A stretch of 64,000 nucleotides of DNA from Clostridium_I sp047718555 (GCF_047718555.1 NZ_JBDNRK010000020.1:1-64000), one strand, 5' to 3'; positions 42,621 through 52,260 are shown, numbered from the stretch's first letter. The notes: a model not told the origin generated them from the sequence alone. Program-made: numbers and translations.

Positions 42621-44828
42621 CTATTTCATTATATCTAAAATTCTCCATTTAAGACCGGAATATCTATCAAAGCTTTTATTATTACTTATCATAAATTGTA
42701 TTGCCTTTTGGTTACCTACAAGAACTACTAGCTTTTTAGCTCTAGTTATACCCGTATATAATAAATTTCTATTCATAAGCAGCGGTGGTCCCATAAACAC
42801 TGGAATTACTACTACTGGGAATTCACTTCCCTGACTTTTATGTATTGTAATAGCGTATGCAAGGTCTAACTCATCTAGATACATGTCTTCGTAGACTACT
42901 TTTCTCTCGTTATCAAATATTACAATAAGATTATTTTTATCATCAATATCTTCAATAAATCCTATATCTCCATTGAATACACCTTCGCCTTCTTTTTCCC
43001 CAATACCGGCAACTCTAGTCCATTTCAATGTATAATTATTTTTAGTCTGCATAATCTTATCACCAGTTCTAAATATCATGTCTCTAGATTTAATTTCTTT
43101 TTTTCCTTCTTCATTGGGATTTAAAACCTGCTGAATACTATTATTTAAGTTTGATACTCCTAGAAGTCCCTTTCTCATAGGTGAAAGAACTTGAATATGC
43201 TGTTTACTATGCCATTTTGTATTAAACTTAGGCAGACGTTTATGTATAAGCTCTATAACAGTATTAAGTATATTCTCGTTTCCATCCCTGCCTATAAAAT
43301 AAAAATCCTTATCTTTTTTATTCAAAATTGGAATTTCTCCGTTATTAATTTTGTGTGCATTTACTATAATCATACTCTCTTTAGCTTGCCTAAATATATC
43401 TTTTAGCCTCACTACTTTTATAACTCCACTTTCTATTATATCTTTTAGCACATTACCTGGTCCCACAGAAGGCAATTGATCAACATCCCCAACAATTATA
43501 AGCCTTGTGCCCATTCCTATGGCTTTAAGGAGATTATTCATCAATACAATATCAATCATAGATGCTTCATCAACTATAACTACATCACACTCTAAAGGAC
43601 ATTCCTCTTTTTTAAAAAATGTCATTTGTTCATCGTTTCCAACCCCAAGTTCCAATAATCTGTGTATTGTCTTTGCTTCTCTTCCAGAAGCCTCTGACAT
43701 TCTTTTGGCAGCTCTACCTGTTGGCGCAGCCATAAATACTCTCAAAGATTCCTTTTCAAATATATGGGTTATACAATTTATGATAGTAGTTTTTCCTGTA
43801 CCAGGACCACCAGTAATCACTTCAACTCCATTTTCAAAAGCACCTCTTATAGCTTCTTTCTGCGTCAATGCGAAATTTATAGAATTCAAATTTTCAAACT
43901 CTTCTATTTTGCTATCTATATCAATTTTAATATCATCATATTTGTTAGTAGCCAAAGTTATTATTTTTTTAGTTACACCTAATTCACAATAGTAATAGGG
44001 CATAGTAAATACACAATTTTGATTATCAATTATCTCAATTTTTATTTTCTGTTCTAGAGTACATTCATATATATTTTTTTCTATATTTGATTTTTCTGCT
44101 GAAAGCACATCCATGGCTTGCTTAATTAATTTTTCTACAGGCATATAGGTATTTCCCATAGCACAAAATTCATTTACAACATAGTTTATTCCACTTTGTA
44201 TTCTAAAAGGAGAGTCTGCTTCTATACCTAAACTCCTTGCAATTTTATCTGCACTTTTAAATCCAATACCAGCTATATCCTCTGTTAACATATAGGGATT
44301 TTCTTTAACAACTTTTATAGATTCTGATCCATATTTTTTATATATTTTTACACATTGGTTAGAGGTTATTCCATAAGTTTGTAAAAAAACCATTATATTT
44401 CTTATTTCTCTTTGTGCAGAATAAGATTCATATATAATTTTTATTTTTTTATCTCCTATACCTTCTATTTCACTAAGCCTATCTATGTCATTATCCAATA
44501 TTTCAAGAGTCTTCTCACCAAATTTATCAACTATTTTTTTCGCTGTTACAGGACCAATTCCAACTATAACTCCAGAAGATAAATATTTTTCTATTCCAAT
44601 TTTAGAATCTGGTACTATTTCTTCACAGGCAGTAACTTTTAATTGCTTTCCAAACTGCGGATGCTTAACCCATTCTCCCTGCAACTTTAGTGATTGCCCT
44701 TCTATAATATATGGTATACACCCTACTATAGTATGCCTTATATCTTTTTCTTTAACGTGAGCTACAACATACCCATTTTCTTCATTTTTAAAAACTATAT
44801 CTTCAACAATGCAGTTTAATTGGGACAT
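42621..44828 (-). CDS. recD2: ATP-dependent RecD2-type helicase
   Basis: RecD2 is a 5'-3' SF1B DNA helicase working outside RecBCD, linked to DNA repair. It has an N-terminal OB-like domain (CIVEDIVFKNEENGYVVAHV), helix-hairpin-helix repeats (VIVGIGPVTAKKIVDKFG, LSEIEGIGDKKI), Walker A GGPGTGKTT, DEAS (VIVDEASMID), VGDVDQLPSVGPG and the C-terminal ITIHKSQGSEFP motif. At 735 residues it is complete. AGGAGAGA precedes the ATG. Transcribed leftward ahead of the comFA-like and comFC genes. Confidence 0.93.
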   Translation of the reverse strand: MSQLNCIVEDIVFKNEENGYVVAHVKEKDIRHTIVGCIPYIIEGQSLKLQGEWVKHPQFGKQLKVTACEEIVPDSKIGIEKYLSSGVIVGIGPVTAKKIVDKFGEKTLEILDNDIDRLSEIEGIGDKKIKIIYESYSAQREIRNIMVFLQTYGITSNQCVKIYKKYGSESIKVVKENPYMLTEDIAGIGFKSADKIARSLGIEADSPFRIQSGINYVVNEFCAMGNTYMPVEKLIKQAMDVLSAEKSNIEKNIYECTLEQKIKIEIIDNQNCVFTMPYYYCELGVTKKIITLATNKYDDIKIDIDSKIEEFENLNSINFALTQKEAIRGAFENGVEVITGGPGTGKTTIINCITHIFEKESLRVFMAAPTGRAAKRMSEASGREAKTIHRLLELGVGNDEQMTFFKKEECPLECDVVIVDEASMIDIVLMNNLLKAIGMGTRLIIVGDVDQLPSVGPGNVLKDIIESGVIKVVRLKDIFRQAKESMIIVNAHKINNGEIPILNKKDKDFYFIGRDGNENILNTVIELIHKRLPKFNTKWHSKQHIQVLSPMRKGLLGVSNLNNSIQQVLNPNEEGKKEIKSRDMIFRTGDKIMQTKNNYTLKWTRVAGIGEKEGEGVFNGDIGFIEDIDDKNNLIVIFDNERKVVYEDMYLDELDLAYAITIHKSQGSEFPVVVIPVFMGPPLLMNRNLLYTGITRAKKLVVLVGNQKAIQFMISNNKSFDRYSGLKWRILDIMK

Positions 44829-45036
44829 AAAATCTCTCCTACTATCAACAAATCTTATCCAGTTACAATTATTATCTATAATGTTTAATATAAAAATTAT
44901 ATCATACTAAATATGCCCATTACAAAATATTTAGTTAGAACTGACATTGTTATTATTTACATAAATATTACATTAAATACTGTACTTAACATACAATTTA
45001 ATAGTTTAAACTTTAGCAAATAATTTATAACATCAA

Positions 45037-45067
45037 AATAGGGAGCTTATTGAAGCTCCCTATTTTA
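45037..45067 (-). terminator. Terminator after metK
   Basis: AATAGGGAGCTT and AAGCTCCCTATT form a stem, followed by TTGATG on the minus strand; it lies about 50 bases past the metK stop. The T-tract is mostly within the stem. Confidence 0.7.
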
Positions 45068-45114
45068 ATTAACTTTAAAACATTATATTTTAGATACTGA
45101 ATTTTAAAGTAACT

Positions 45115-46290
45115 TTATATATATTTTTTTATTTCATCTACTTTATCGAGTTTCTCCCATGGTACATCTATATCTGTTCTACCAAAATGTCCATAAGCCG
45201 CTACTTGTTTGTATATTGGTCTTCTTAAATCTAAATCTCTTATTATTGCAGCAGGTCTCAAATCAAACACCTTTTCAACAATTTCAACAATCTTATCTTC
45301 AGAAATTTTTCCAGTTCCAAAGGTATCTATAGAAATTGATACAGGTTTTGCAACACCTATTGCATAAGCAAGCTGTATTTCAAGTTTATCAGCAATACCA
45401 GCTGCAACTAGATTTTTAGCTACCCATCTGCTAGCATAAGCTGCTGATCTATCAACCTTAGTTGGATCCTTACCAGAAAATGCTCCGCCGCCATGTCTGC
45501 CATAGCCACCATAAGTATCTACTATTATTTTTCTACCAGTAAGACCTGAATCTCCTTGTGGTCCACCTACAACAAATCTTCCTGTAGGATTGATAAAATA
45601 TTTTGTATTTTCATCTAAAAGTTCAGCAGGAACAACTGGTTTTATTACATTCTCAATAAGATCTTTTTCAATATCTTCTTGTGAAACTTCTGGGCTATGT
45701 TGTGTTGATATAACAATAGTATCTATTCTCACTGGTTTGTTATCTTCATATTCAACTGTCACCTGAGTTTTTCCATCTGGTCTTAAATAAGCTAACTTTC
45801 CATTTTTTCTAACTTCAGTTAGTTTTCTTGAGAGTTTATGGGCTAAAGCTATTGGCATAGGCATGTATTCTGGAGTTTCGTTTGTTGCAAAACCAAACAT
45901 CATACCTTGATCTCCAGCTCCAACAGCCTCTAATTTATCCATTTCTCCCTTTCTTGATTCTAGTGCTTCATCTACACCTTGAGCTATATCAGAAGATTGT
46001 TCATCAATTGACGTAATTACCGCACATGTATCACAATCAAAACCAAATTTTGCTCTAGTATATCCTATTTCTCTTATTGTTTCCCTAACAACTTTAGGTA
46101 TATCAACATAACATTTTGTTGATATTTCTCCCATTACATTAACTATACCTGTGGTAACGGTTGTTTCACAAGCTACTCTTCCATATGGATCCTGCGCAAG
46201 TATAGCATCTAATACTCCATCAGATATTTGATCACATATTTTATCTGGATGTCCTTCAGTTACCGATTCAGAAGTAAATAATTTTTTCAC
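45115..46290 (-). CDS. metK: S-adenosylmethionine synthetase
   Basis: MetK makes SAM from methionine and ATP. N terminus KLFTSESVTEGHPDKICDQI, the methionine/ATP loop VGAGDQGMMFGFATNETPEY, and GGGAFSGKDPTKVDRSAAY are diagnostic. At 391 residues it is complete. The start is GTG with GGGGGAAA ahead. A SAM-I riboswitch with terminator in its leader implies shut-off when SAM is plentiful. It lies downstream of a four-tRNA cluster on the same strand. Confidence 0.97.
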   Translation of the reverse strand: MKKLFTSESVTEGHPDKICDQISDGVLDAILAQDPYGRVACETTVTTGIVNVMGEISTKCYVDIPKVVRETIREIGYTRAKFGFDCDTCAVITSIDEQSSDIAQGVDEALESRKGEMDKLEAVGAGDQGMMFGFATNETPEYMPMPIALAHKLSRKLTEVRKNGKLAYLRPDGKTQVTVEYEDNKPVRIDTIVISTQHSPEVSQEDIEKDLIENVIKPVVPAELLDENTKYFINPTGRFVVGGPQGDSGLTGRKIIVDTYGGYGRHGGGAFSGKDPTKVDRSAAYASRWVAKNLVAAGIADKLEIQLAYAIGVAKPVSISIDTFGTGKISEDKIVEIVEKVFDLRPAAIIRDLDLRRPIYKQVAAYGHFGRTDIDVPWEKLDKVDEIKKYI

Positions 46291-46320
46291 TGTACTTTCC
46301 CCCTTGTCATATAAAAAAAC

Positions 46321-46355
46321 TAAAGCCTCTTCTTAAATAAGAAGAGACTATTTTT
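46321..46355 (-). terminator. Riboswitch-controlled terminator before metK
   Basis: On the minus strand AGTCTCTTCTT and AAGAAGAGGCTT form a stem directly after the SAM aptamer, followed by a short T-rich tract. The anti-terminator would pair with the aptamer 3' side. Confidence 0.8.
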
Positions 46356-46361
46356 GCAAAT

Positions 46362-46474
46362 CTCTCTTATCTTGCAGAAATCTATCTGCTGGAATTGGCA
46401 CCTTAATGTGAAAATATCACACTGGTTGCCGGGTTTCATAGGGCCACTTCCCTCCACCTCTCTTGATAAGAGTA
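46362..46474 (-). ncRNA. SAM-I riboswitch (S box)
   Basis: Minus-strand hallmarks are CTCTTATCAAGAGAGGTGGA, GGGAAGTGGCCCTATGAAAC, CCGGCAACC, AGGTGCCAATTCC and AGATAGATTTCTGC, closed by P1 GATAAGAG. It precedes metK, with a terminator behind it. Confidence 0.97.
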
Positions 46475-46575
46475 TAAAATTCATTATGTAGTTAAATTTA
46501 AACTTCAATATTATAGTAACATAGTATTTATAACTAGTCAATATATATAAAATTAAAAGACACCTATGTGTCTTT

Positions 46576-46660
46576 TGGTGGAGGAAGATGGATTCGAACC
46601 ATCGAAAGCTGAGCTAACAGATTTACAGTCTGCCCCCTTTGGCCACTCGGGAATTCCTCC
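46576..46660 (-). tRNA. tRNA-Tyr (GTA)
   Basis: The acceptor stem GGAGGAA / TTCCTCC, a long variable arm, GGTTCGAATCC in the T arm and an encoded CCA end give an 85-nt class II tRNA. The anticodon loop is ACTGTAAATC with anticodon GTA. It is identical to the tRNA at 46842-46926. Confidence 0.97.
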
Positions 46661-46665
46661 AAAAT

Positions 46666-46741
<76 letters not shown>

Positions 46742-46759
46742 CTATGCAATTATATAAAA

Positions 46760-46835
46760 TGGTGGGCACTACAGGGCTCGAACCTGTGACCCTCTGCTTG
46801 TAAGGCAGATGCTCTCCCAGCTGAGCTAAGCGCCC
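46760..46835 (-). tRNA. tRNA-Val (TAC)
   Basis: 76 nt including an encoded CCA: acceptor GGGCGCT, D arm TAGCTCAGCTGGGAGAGC, anticodon loop CTTACAA with TAC, T loop GGTTCGAGCCC. Confidence 0.96.
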
Positions 46836-46841
46836 ATTTTT

Positions 46842-46926
46842 TGGTGGAGGAAGATGGATTCGAACCATCGAAAGCTGAGCTAACAGATTTACAGTCTGCC
46901 CCCTTTGGCCACTCGGGAATTCCTCC
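46842..46926 (-). tRNA. tRNA-Tyr (GTA), second copy
   Basis: Identical over 85 nt to the tRNA-Tyr at 46576-46660. It is the first tRNA of the leftward cluster Tyr-Val-Thr-Tyr. An encoded CCA end is present. Confidence 0.97.
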
Positions 46927-47161
46927 ACGCTATAAGTACTATTTAGATAACGCTCTGAGAATCAAGCGCATCAACAAGGAATATTATATAATTCTAAGGG
47001 TCAATTTTCAAATTGCAAATCAGGATAAATATCACGATTTTATCTATATATCTCCCCATACATTCATTTTTCTCCATTATATGCATCAACTCATATTTTT
47101 TATTCCATTATTACTTTTAATAATGCTCTCATCCTCTTCTATAAAAATAGTTTATAGAACA

Positions 47162-47827
47162 TCAATTATTTATGCTATTTAAATTAATAAACCTTGCTGC
47201 AATATTTTTGGCATTGTTAAAATCCTTGCTATTAAGTTTTCTTTTTAAAAGTTGTATAGCATCTGAAATCCCTTTTTTTTCATTGCCATTGTTTATATCA
47301 TCATTGAGTTCACTTAGGTCGCTAGATGAAAGATTTTTACTTATAGATAAAATTTTTACTTTATCTGAAAAAGTAAGTTCACTTGCTATTTTTTCTTTAG
47401 AAACCTTAAATACTGAAACATCACTTCTATTCTCAGGTTCATTTCCTTTTTCTGAACTATAGGAAGATAAGTTATTTTCTCCACTTATATTACTTATATT
47501 TTCTTTATCTACGTCTCCTGCTTTACTTTCATTTTGATAATTTAAATCTGAGGAGACTTGTCTATTACTACTTTCATTATTAGATACCTTTACATCAGCA
47601 GATTTAATTGAATTTTTATCGCTATTTACACTTCCCTCTAGAGAATTATTTTTAATATTATTAGAAGTATCTATATTGGGCTCCTTTTTCACTTTAGTAT
47701 TATTTAGAATCAAAGTTTTATTGTCATCAGAATCCATCCCTTTACTAAAACTAAAAGTTAAAAGCATAATAATTACAGTTACTACTGTAGCCATTGTTAC
47801 CACAATACTTAATTTCTTTTTATTCAC
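47162..47827 (-). CDS. Membrane-anchored hypothetical protein with Ser/Asn-rich linker
   Basis: Not recognised. A short basic N terminus and one hydrophobic helix (KLSIVVTMATVVTVIIMLLT) are followed by about 110 residues of Ser/Asn/Asp-rich disordered sequence. A folded C-terminal part of about 70 residues (ELTFSDKVKILSISKNLSSS and later ISDAIQLLKRKL) is probably helical. It would sit outside the membrane on a flexible stalk. The GTG start follows GGAGGG. It is divergent from yyaC, with the sporulation genes nearby, so a role in sporulation is possible but not shown. Confidence 0.65.
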   Translation of the reverse strand: MNKKKLSIVVTMATVVTVIIMLLTFSFSKGMDSDDNKTLILNNTKVKKEPNIDTSNNIKNNSLEGSVNSDKNSIKSADVKVSNNESSNRQVSSDLNYQNESKAGDVDKENISNISGENNLSSYSSEKGNEPENRSDVSVFKVSKEKIASELTFSDKVKILSISKNLSSSDLSELNDDINNGNEKKGISDAIQLLKRKLNSKDFNNAKNIAARFINLNSINN

Positions 47828-47935
47828 ACAAATCCCTCCAATATCTATTAATTATTTCATCAAAAAATTTTTTTATTCAATTTTTCATAATATTACCTAT
47901 TACAATTTCATATAGATTATTGGGAGGTGTAATTC

Positions 47936-48478
47936 TTGAATAAAGTCAAAACATTTTACAAAAATTCCATGGCCTATTATGAAATAGCCTATTTTTTAAA
48001 AAATTATATTAATGATAATACAATAATAGTTTGTATTGGTACAGATAGATGCATAGGAGATTGTCTCGGACCATTAACAGGCACTATGTTAAAAAATAAA
48101 AATTTCCCTTTGCCAGTTTATGGAACAATATCAGAACCAATTCATGCACTAAATCTTGATAAAAAATTAAGTCACCTAAAAGTACTCTATCCTAAATCAG
48201 AGATTATAGGAATAGATGCATGTTTAGGTAATAGCAATAATATTGGTGAGATACAAGTGCGTGATTATCCTATACATCCTGGAAAAGGTGTTGGAAAATC
48301 TCTTCCTGACGTAGGTAATTCATCTATAATTGGTATAGTTGACTCCTGCGATAGCACCGAATTATTTACCAATAGGAATATAAGACTAAACTTAATTTTA
48401 GATATGACTACAGTAATTTGTGATGCATTGCTACATTCATATTATTTATTTAAGAACACTCCTAATAAAAGGAATTAA
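47936..48478 (+). CDS. yyaC: Sporulation protein YyaC (spore-protease-like)
   Basis: YyaC resembles the GPR spore protease fold and occurs in spore formers; its exact role is unclear. CIGTDRCIGDCLGPLTGTML, the VYGTISEPIHALNL segment and SEIIGIDACLG are the signature region. At 180 residues it is typical. Start is TTG, 7 bases after GGGAGG. Downstream lies a bidirectional terminator shared with mreB. Confidence 0.9.
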   Translation: MNKVKTFYKNSMAYYEIAYFLKNYINDNTIIVCIGTDRCIGDCLGPLTGTMLKNKNFPLPVYGTISEPIHALNLDKKLSHLKVLYPKSEIIGIDACLGNSNNIGEIQVRDYPIHPGKGVGKSLPDVGNSSIIGIVDSCDSTELFTNRNIRLNLILDMTTVICDALLHSYYLFKNTPNKRN

Positions 48479-48527
48479 AAAGTACTGAAATAGAGGAATT
48501 ATTTTAAAATAAAAAATGTAAATAATA

Positions 48528-48564
48528 AAAAAGTGACTGTTATTATATTGCAGTCACTTTTTAG
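48528..48564. terminator. Bidirectional terminator between yyaC and mreB
   Basis: AAAAAGTGACTG and CAGTCACTTTTT flank an AT-rich loop. A- and T-tracts on both sides serve both converging genes. Confidence 0.85.
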
Positions 48565-48573
48565 CACTATTTA

Positions 48574-49605
48574 TTACATTAATATATCTTCTCCATCTAG
48601 ATATACTTTATCAATAAATTCCAAAACTTTACCAGTTCCCAGTGCTACGCAAGAAACTGGATCTTCAGCAACATAAACTGGAACTTTAGTAACATGTTGA
48701 ATAAGCTTATCCAACCCCTTTAGAAGGGAACCTCCACCTGTCATAACTATTCCTTTATCAGCAATATCTGCTGCTAATTCAGGAGGAGTTTTTTCAAGTA
48801 CTGAATGCGTACATTCAGCAATAGCACTAACCGCTTCTTCAAGTGCTTCCCTCATCTCTTGCGAAGTTACAATTAAATTTTTAGGAAGCCCTGTTATTAA
48901 ATCTCTTCCTCTGATTTCCAGAGATTCTTCAGATTCGCCTTTAAAGGCTGAACCTATATTTATTTTTAAATCTTCAGCAGTTCTTTCACCAATCATTAAT
49001 TTATGTTTTTTTCTTATATATTTAATGATAGATTCATCAAATCTATCTCCTGCAACCTTTATAGTCCTTCTTACTACTATTCCTCCTAAAGAAATAACAG
49101 CTATATCACTTGTTCCTCCACCTATGTCTATAACCATATTCCCACTTGCCTTTGTTATATCAAGCCCCATACCAATTGCTGCTGCCAGTGGTTCTTCTAT
49201 CAAGCAAGGTTTCTTTGCCCCTGCATTCATTGCCGCATCTTTTACAGCTCTTTTTTCAACCTCTGTAGCTTCACAAGGTATACAAATTACTACTTTAGGT
49301 GCAGACATTCTTCTTTTTCCACAAGCTTTTTGTATAAAATGTTTTAACATTTTTTCAGTCATATCATAGTCTGAGATGACCCCATCTCTTAATGGACGAA
49401 TAGCTACTATATTTCCAGGTGTTCTGCCTATCATCTTTCTTGCTTCCTCACCAACTGCAAGAACTTCGCTAGTATTACGATTTATCGCTACAACTGATGG
49501 TTCTTTTAAAATTATACCTTTCCCTTTAAGGTACACAAGCACGGTGGCTGTTCCTAAGTCTATGCCCATATCAGATCCAATTCCAAAAAACATTCCTCTA
49601 TTCAC
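48574..49605 (-). CDS. mreB: Rod-shape-determining actin-like protein MreB/Mbl
   Basis: An actin-like filament protein guiding cell-wall elongation; the synteny with spoIIID-murA resembles B. subtilis mbl. GIDLGTATVLVYLKGKGI (phosphate 1), MVIDIGGGTSDIAVISLGG (phosphate 2) and GIVMTGGGSLLKGLDKL (adenosine) are clear. At 343 residues it is full length. The GTG start follows AGGAGATGGA; an ATG 12 bases on has its site too close. The gene is probably transcribed with spoIIID upstream or from its own promoter. Confidence 0.93.
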   Translation of the reverse strand: MNRGMFFGIGSDMGIDLGTATVLVYLKGKGIILKEPSVVAINRNTSEVLAVGEEARKMIGRTPGNIVAIRPLRDGVISDYDMTEKMLKHFIQKACGKRRMSAPKVVICIPCEATEVEKRAVKDAAMNAGAKKPCLIEEPLAAAIGMGLDITKASGNMVIDIGGGTSDIAVISLGGIVVRRTIKVAGDRFDESIIKYIRKKHKLMIGERTAEDLKINIGSAFKGESEESLEIRGRDLITGLPKNLIVTSQEMREALEEAVSAIAECTHSVLEKTPPELAADIADKGIVMTGGGSLLKGLDKLIQHVTKVPVYVAEDPVSCVALGTGKVLEFIDKVYLDGEDILM

Positions 49606-49714
49606 TCCATCTCCTGTGTTTTTTTACACAAAACAACACATTTATCATATTATAACTTTATTATTACATAAAATCATAAAAATTTCCTCTTTTTTTATTA
49701 TAATAGGAATGTTT

Positions 49715-49969
49715 CTAACCTTCAATAGCCTTGTACTTCATTTTTGTAGCTTTTCCACCTCTAATATGCCTTTCAGCTTTATTAACTTCTAAAATATTTT
49801 TAGCTTGTTCAGCAATTTGAGGATTTATTTGAGGTAATCTCTCTGTCATATCTTTGTGTATAGTACTTTTACTCACTCCGAAAACTTTAGCAGTTTTTCT
49901 GATTGTAGCTTTTGATTCAATAATGTATTGTGCTACTTCTAAAACTCTTTCCTCAATGTAATCTTTCAA
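49715..49969 (-). CDS. spoIIID: Sporulation transcriptional regulator SpoIIID
   Basis: SpoIIID is a DNA-binding regulator of the mother-cell programme. The helix-turn-helix TIRKTAKVFGVSKSTIHKD and N terminus MKDYIEERVLEVAQYIIES are highly typical; 84 residues is the normal size. The start is TTG with GGAGG 7 bases before it. It lies between spoIIQ and mreB, the conserved order. Confidence 0.96.
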   Translation of the reverse strand: MKDYIEERVLEVAQYIIESKATIRKTAKVFGVSKSTIHKDMTERLPQINPQIAEQAKNILEVNKAERHIRGGKATKMKYKAIEG

Positions 49970-50031
49970 AGTGCTACCTCCTTAACCCTTCTATATTATA
50001 AATATGCACTATATACCATATTGATTACTTA

Positions 50032-50072
50032 ATATCAGCCATTCCCCTATTTTTTTAGGAATGGCTGATATA
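50032..50072. terminator. Hairpin between spoIIQ and spoIIID
   Basis: ATATCAGCCATTCC and GGAATGGCTGATAT pair around a T-rich loop. There is no T-tract after the stem on the minus strand, so it may be an mRNA-stabilising or partially terminating hairpin. Confidence 0.55.
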
Positions 50073-50080
50073 TAGAATAA

Positions 50081-50857
50081 TTAGTATTTTATATAATTCT
50101 GTGGATTTACATCCTTATAAGTTCCATCACTTTGTTTTTCATCAATTTCAAAATATAAGTGATCACAATTAACTATTCTATCTTTGGCATTATCACTATC
50201 GCCTATTACACCAATTTTGCTGTTCTTAGCAACTGTATCTCCAGCTTTTATTGATATACTTGATGGGTCTAAATTGTCATATACAGTTTTTAACTTTCCA
50301 TCACTACTTATAATGACTACATTTCCACCGCTAACTGAAGATACCTTTCCATTCATTGACGCATAAACAGGTACTCCTTTATTGGCTACTTTTATATACT
50401 CCCCTAATATGGTTCTTGATACATTATCTAAACCTACTGCCATAGCACCAGAAACTCCTGTATACCCTTGAGCAATAGTACCATTTACAGGTGTAACCAT
50501 ACTCGTTACCGGTGCTGCATTGGTAGGAACACTTGCATTACTCTTCGTAGTGTCTTTTTTTACTAGATTAGCATTGTCCATACTAGTTTTTTTACTATCA
50601 TCTTTTGCTGTATTTGTTTTTGGTTTTTCTGTAGTTTTGGGATCATTAGTTGCCTTCTTGTTTTGATCATTTACTGATACTTGCGTTTGCTTTGACAGTG
50701 AACTACTCTTATGTTTAGGATTGGTATTTACATATGTAGCAACACCTGCAACCACACATAAGCATAGAAACAAGATTACATAAAATCCATCTTTCTTCCA
50801 GAAACTAATTTTTTCCTTTTTAATTGTTTGTTTGTTTTGTAAATCATTTTTATCCAT
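50081..50857 (-). CDS. spoIIQ: SpoIIQ-like LytM (M23) domain protein, degenerate active site
   Basis: SpoIIQ is a forespore membrane protein that pairs with SpoIIIAH across the engulfment septum. One transmembrane helix (FYVILFLCLCVVAGVATYV), a Lys/Thr-rich linker and a C-terminal LytM domain (ITEM: GVPVYASMNGKVSSVSGG, YDNLDPSSISIKAGD) are visible. The first zinc motif HxxxD is absent (no His in MAVGLDNVS) and the HxH motif reads DHLYFEID, so it is unlikely to be a peptidase, as in B. subtilis. AGGAGGTG precedes the ATG. Genes spoIIID and spoIID flank it. Confidence 0.88.
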   Translation of the reverse strand: MDKNDLQNKQTIKKEKISFWKKDGFYVILFLCLCVVAGVATYVNTNPKHKSSSLSKQTQVSVNDQNKKATNDPKTTEKPKTNTAKDDSKKTSMDNANLVKKDTTKSNASVPTNAAPVTSMVTPVNGTIAQGYTGVSGAMAVGLDNVSRTILGEYIKVANKGVPVYASMNGKVSSVSGGNVVIISSDGKLKTVYDNLDPSSISIKAGDTVAKNSKIGVIGDSDNAKDRIVNCDHLYFEIDEKQSDGTYKDVNPQNYIKY

Positions 50858-51004
50858 TGATTAACACCTCCTTTTTGTATTTTGTCCACAAATTAGCAAA
50901 TAATACATTTTATATAAAATATTTTTCCTTTTTTATCATATAAATATGGATAATGCTTCATTTTAGCCCTTAAATAGCCTTGTATTATTAATTTCTTAAT
51001 AATT

Positions 51005-51053
51005 AAAAAGATTCTACAATAAAAATAATAAAATTTTTATTGTAGAATCTTTA
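51005..51053 (-). terminator. Terminator after spoIID
   Basis: A near-perfect stem of about 19 bp (AAAGATTCTACAATAAAAAT and its complement) lies 70 bases after the stop codon, followed by TTTTTAATT on the minus strand. Confidence 0.8.
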
Positions 51054-51123
51054 TCTTTTATCCACTGCCATATTAAAATTCAATTTTAAATACATAATAT
51101 AATAGTGCTATAAATATATTGCC

Positions 51124-52164
51124 TTAAATTTTTTCTATACTTACTCCACTATAATAATGAGTCAATATATCCTTATAATTCTTTCCCTGTTTTGACATTA
51201 CATTGGCTCCCCACTGACTCATTCCAACATCATGACCGTAACCAACACAGTTTATCTCTATATCTGTAATATTATACTTTATAGAGAAATTAGCTGAATT
51301 CAAGCTCATCATACTCCTGAATTTAGAACCTGTTATAGTATTATTACCTAGCTTTATCTCTCTAACGCTTCCTGCCTCAGTTCTACTTATAATATTTATT
51401 GAACTCTTAACATTGAAAATATTTAAATTAGAATTACTGTATTCACTTTTTACTTTATTCACAAAACTACTATAGGACATTTTTACTTGACTTTTATATT
51501 TATTATGATCACTTTCCTCTCCAGGGCTTGAAACACTTTTAAGATATGGTATATCCTTACCTAAAATATCATTACTATTCTCAGTTTTACCACTGCTTAT
51601 AGCAAAATAGTATGGTTCTGTAACTAATTTTCCACTGTATTTAAGTACTTGTCCATTTGTTTCCTGAACCGCCTGTGTAATTTTATTCCAATATTCTCCT
51701 GATAAACTTTTAGGCCAACTATTTAATCTAGCATCTTTATCCATATACACCTGACAATCAACTGTATCTGTCACATCTGCTCCATTAGCTTTTGGATACT
51801 TTTTACCACCATATACCTCCATATGGGCTACTGCAAAAGTTCTTGCCGCCACCGCTTGTGCCTTAAGGGCTTCTATATTAAATTCTACAGGCATTTCTGC
51901 AGCCACTACTCCCCTTGTGTATTCTTCAAGTGCTAGTTCCTTAATCTTTTTTTCTTCGGTTATATATACCTTTATATTTGCCCCTCCACTATTATTTTTA
52001 TCAAATACTATATCCGTAGGACTAATATCATATTTTTCCAATTGGCTGCTGCTTTTATTTAATTTGCCAATATTTTCTGCAGTCCCTCCTATGAATATGG
52101 CAAGAAACAATATGAATACAATTCCCAAAGAAACAGTTATAAAAAAATTCTTTAACATTTTCAT
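51124..52164 (-). CDS. spoIID: Stage II sporulation protein D (SpoIID lytic transglycosylase)
   Basis: SpoIID is a membrane-anchored peptidoglycan lytic transglycosylase that drives engulfment with SpoIIP and SpoIIM. One N-terminal helix (NFFITVSLGIVFILFLAIFI), then ALEEYTRGVVAAEMP with the catalytic Glu, LKAQAVAARTFAV, and the C-terminal CVGYGHDVGMSQWGANVM. At 346 residues it is complete. GGAGGGG precedes the ATG. The order ywmB-murA-spoIID-spoIIQ-spoIIID-mreB matches B. subtilis. Confidence 0.95.
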   Translation of the reverse strand: MKMLKNFFITVSLGIVFILFLAIFIGGTAENIGKLNKSSSQLEKYDISPTDIVFDKNNSGGANIKVYITEEKKIKELALEEYTRGVVAAEMPVEFNIEALKAQAVAARTFAVAHMEVYGGKKYPKANGADVTDTVDCQVYMDKDARLNSWPKSLSGEYWNKITQAVQETNGQVLKYSGKLVTEPYYFAISSGKTENSNDILGKDIPYLKSVSSPGEESDHNKYKSQVKMSYSSFVNKVKSEYSNSNLNIFNVKSSINIISRTEAGSVREIKLGNNTITGSKFRSMMSLNSANFSIKYNITDIEINCVGYGHDVGMSQWGANVMSKQGKNYKDILTHYYSGVSIEKI

Positions 52165-52226
52165 TATCCCCTCCTTTGTACACTACTAATATAATTTATT
52201 TAAATATTAATTAGTTTATTACAAAT

Positions 52227-52260
52227 AAAAAAAGAGCCACTGATATGTGACCCTTTTTTT
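52227..52260 (-). terminator. Terminator after murA
   Basis: AAAGGGTCAC and GTGGCTCTTT pair on the minus strand, followed by TTTTATTTG; it follows the stop at 52263. Confidence 0.75.

Noticed and set aside
46841..47182. Plus-strand frame of 113 codons across the tRNA cluster
   Set aside because: Starts inside tRNA-Tyr antisense; not coding.
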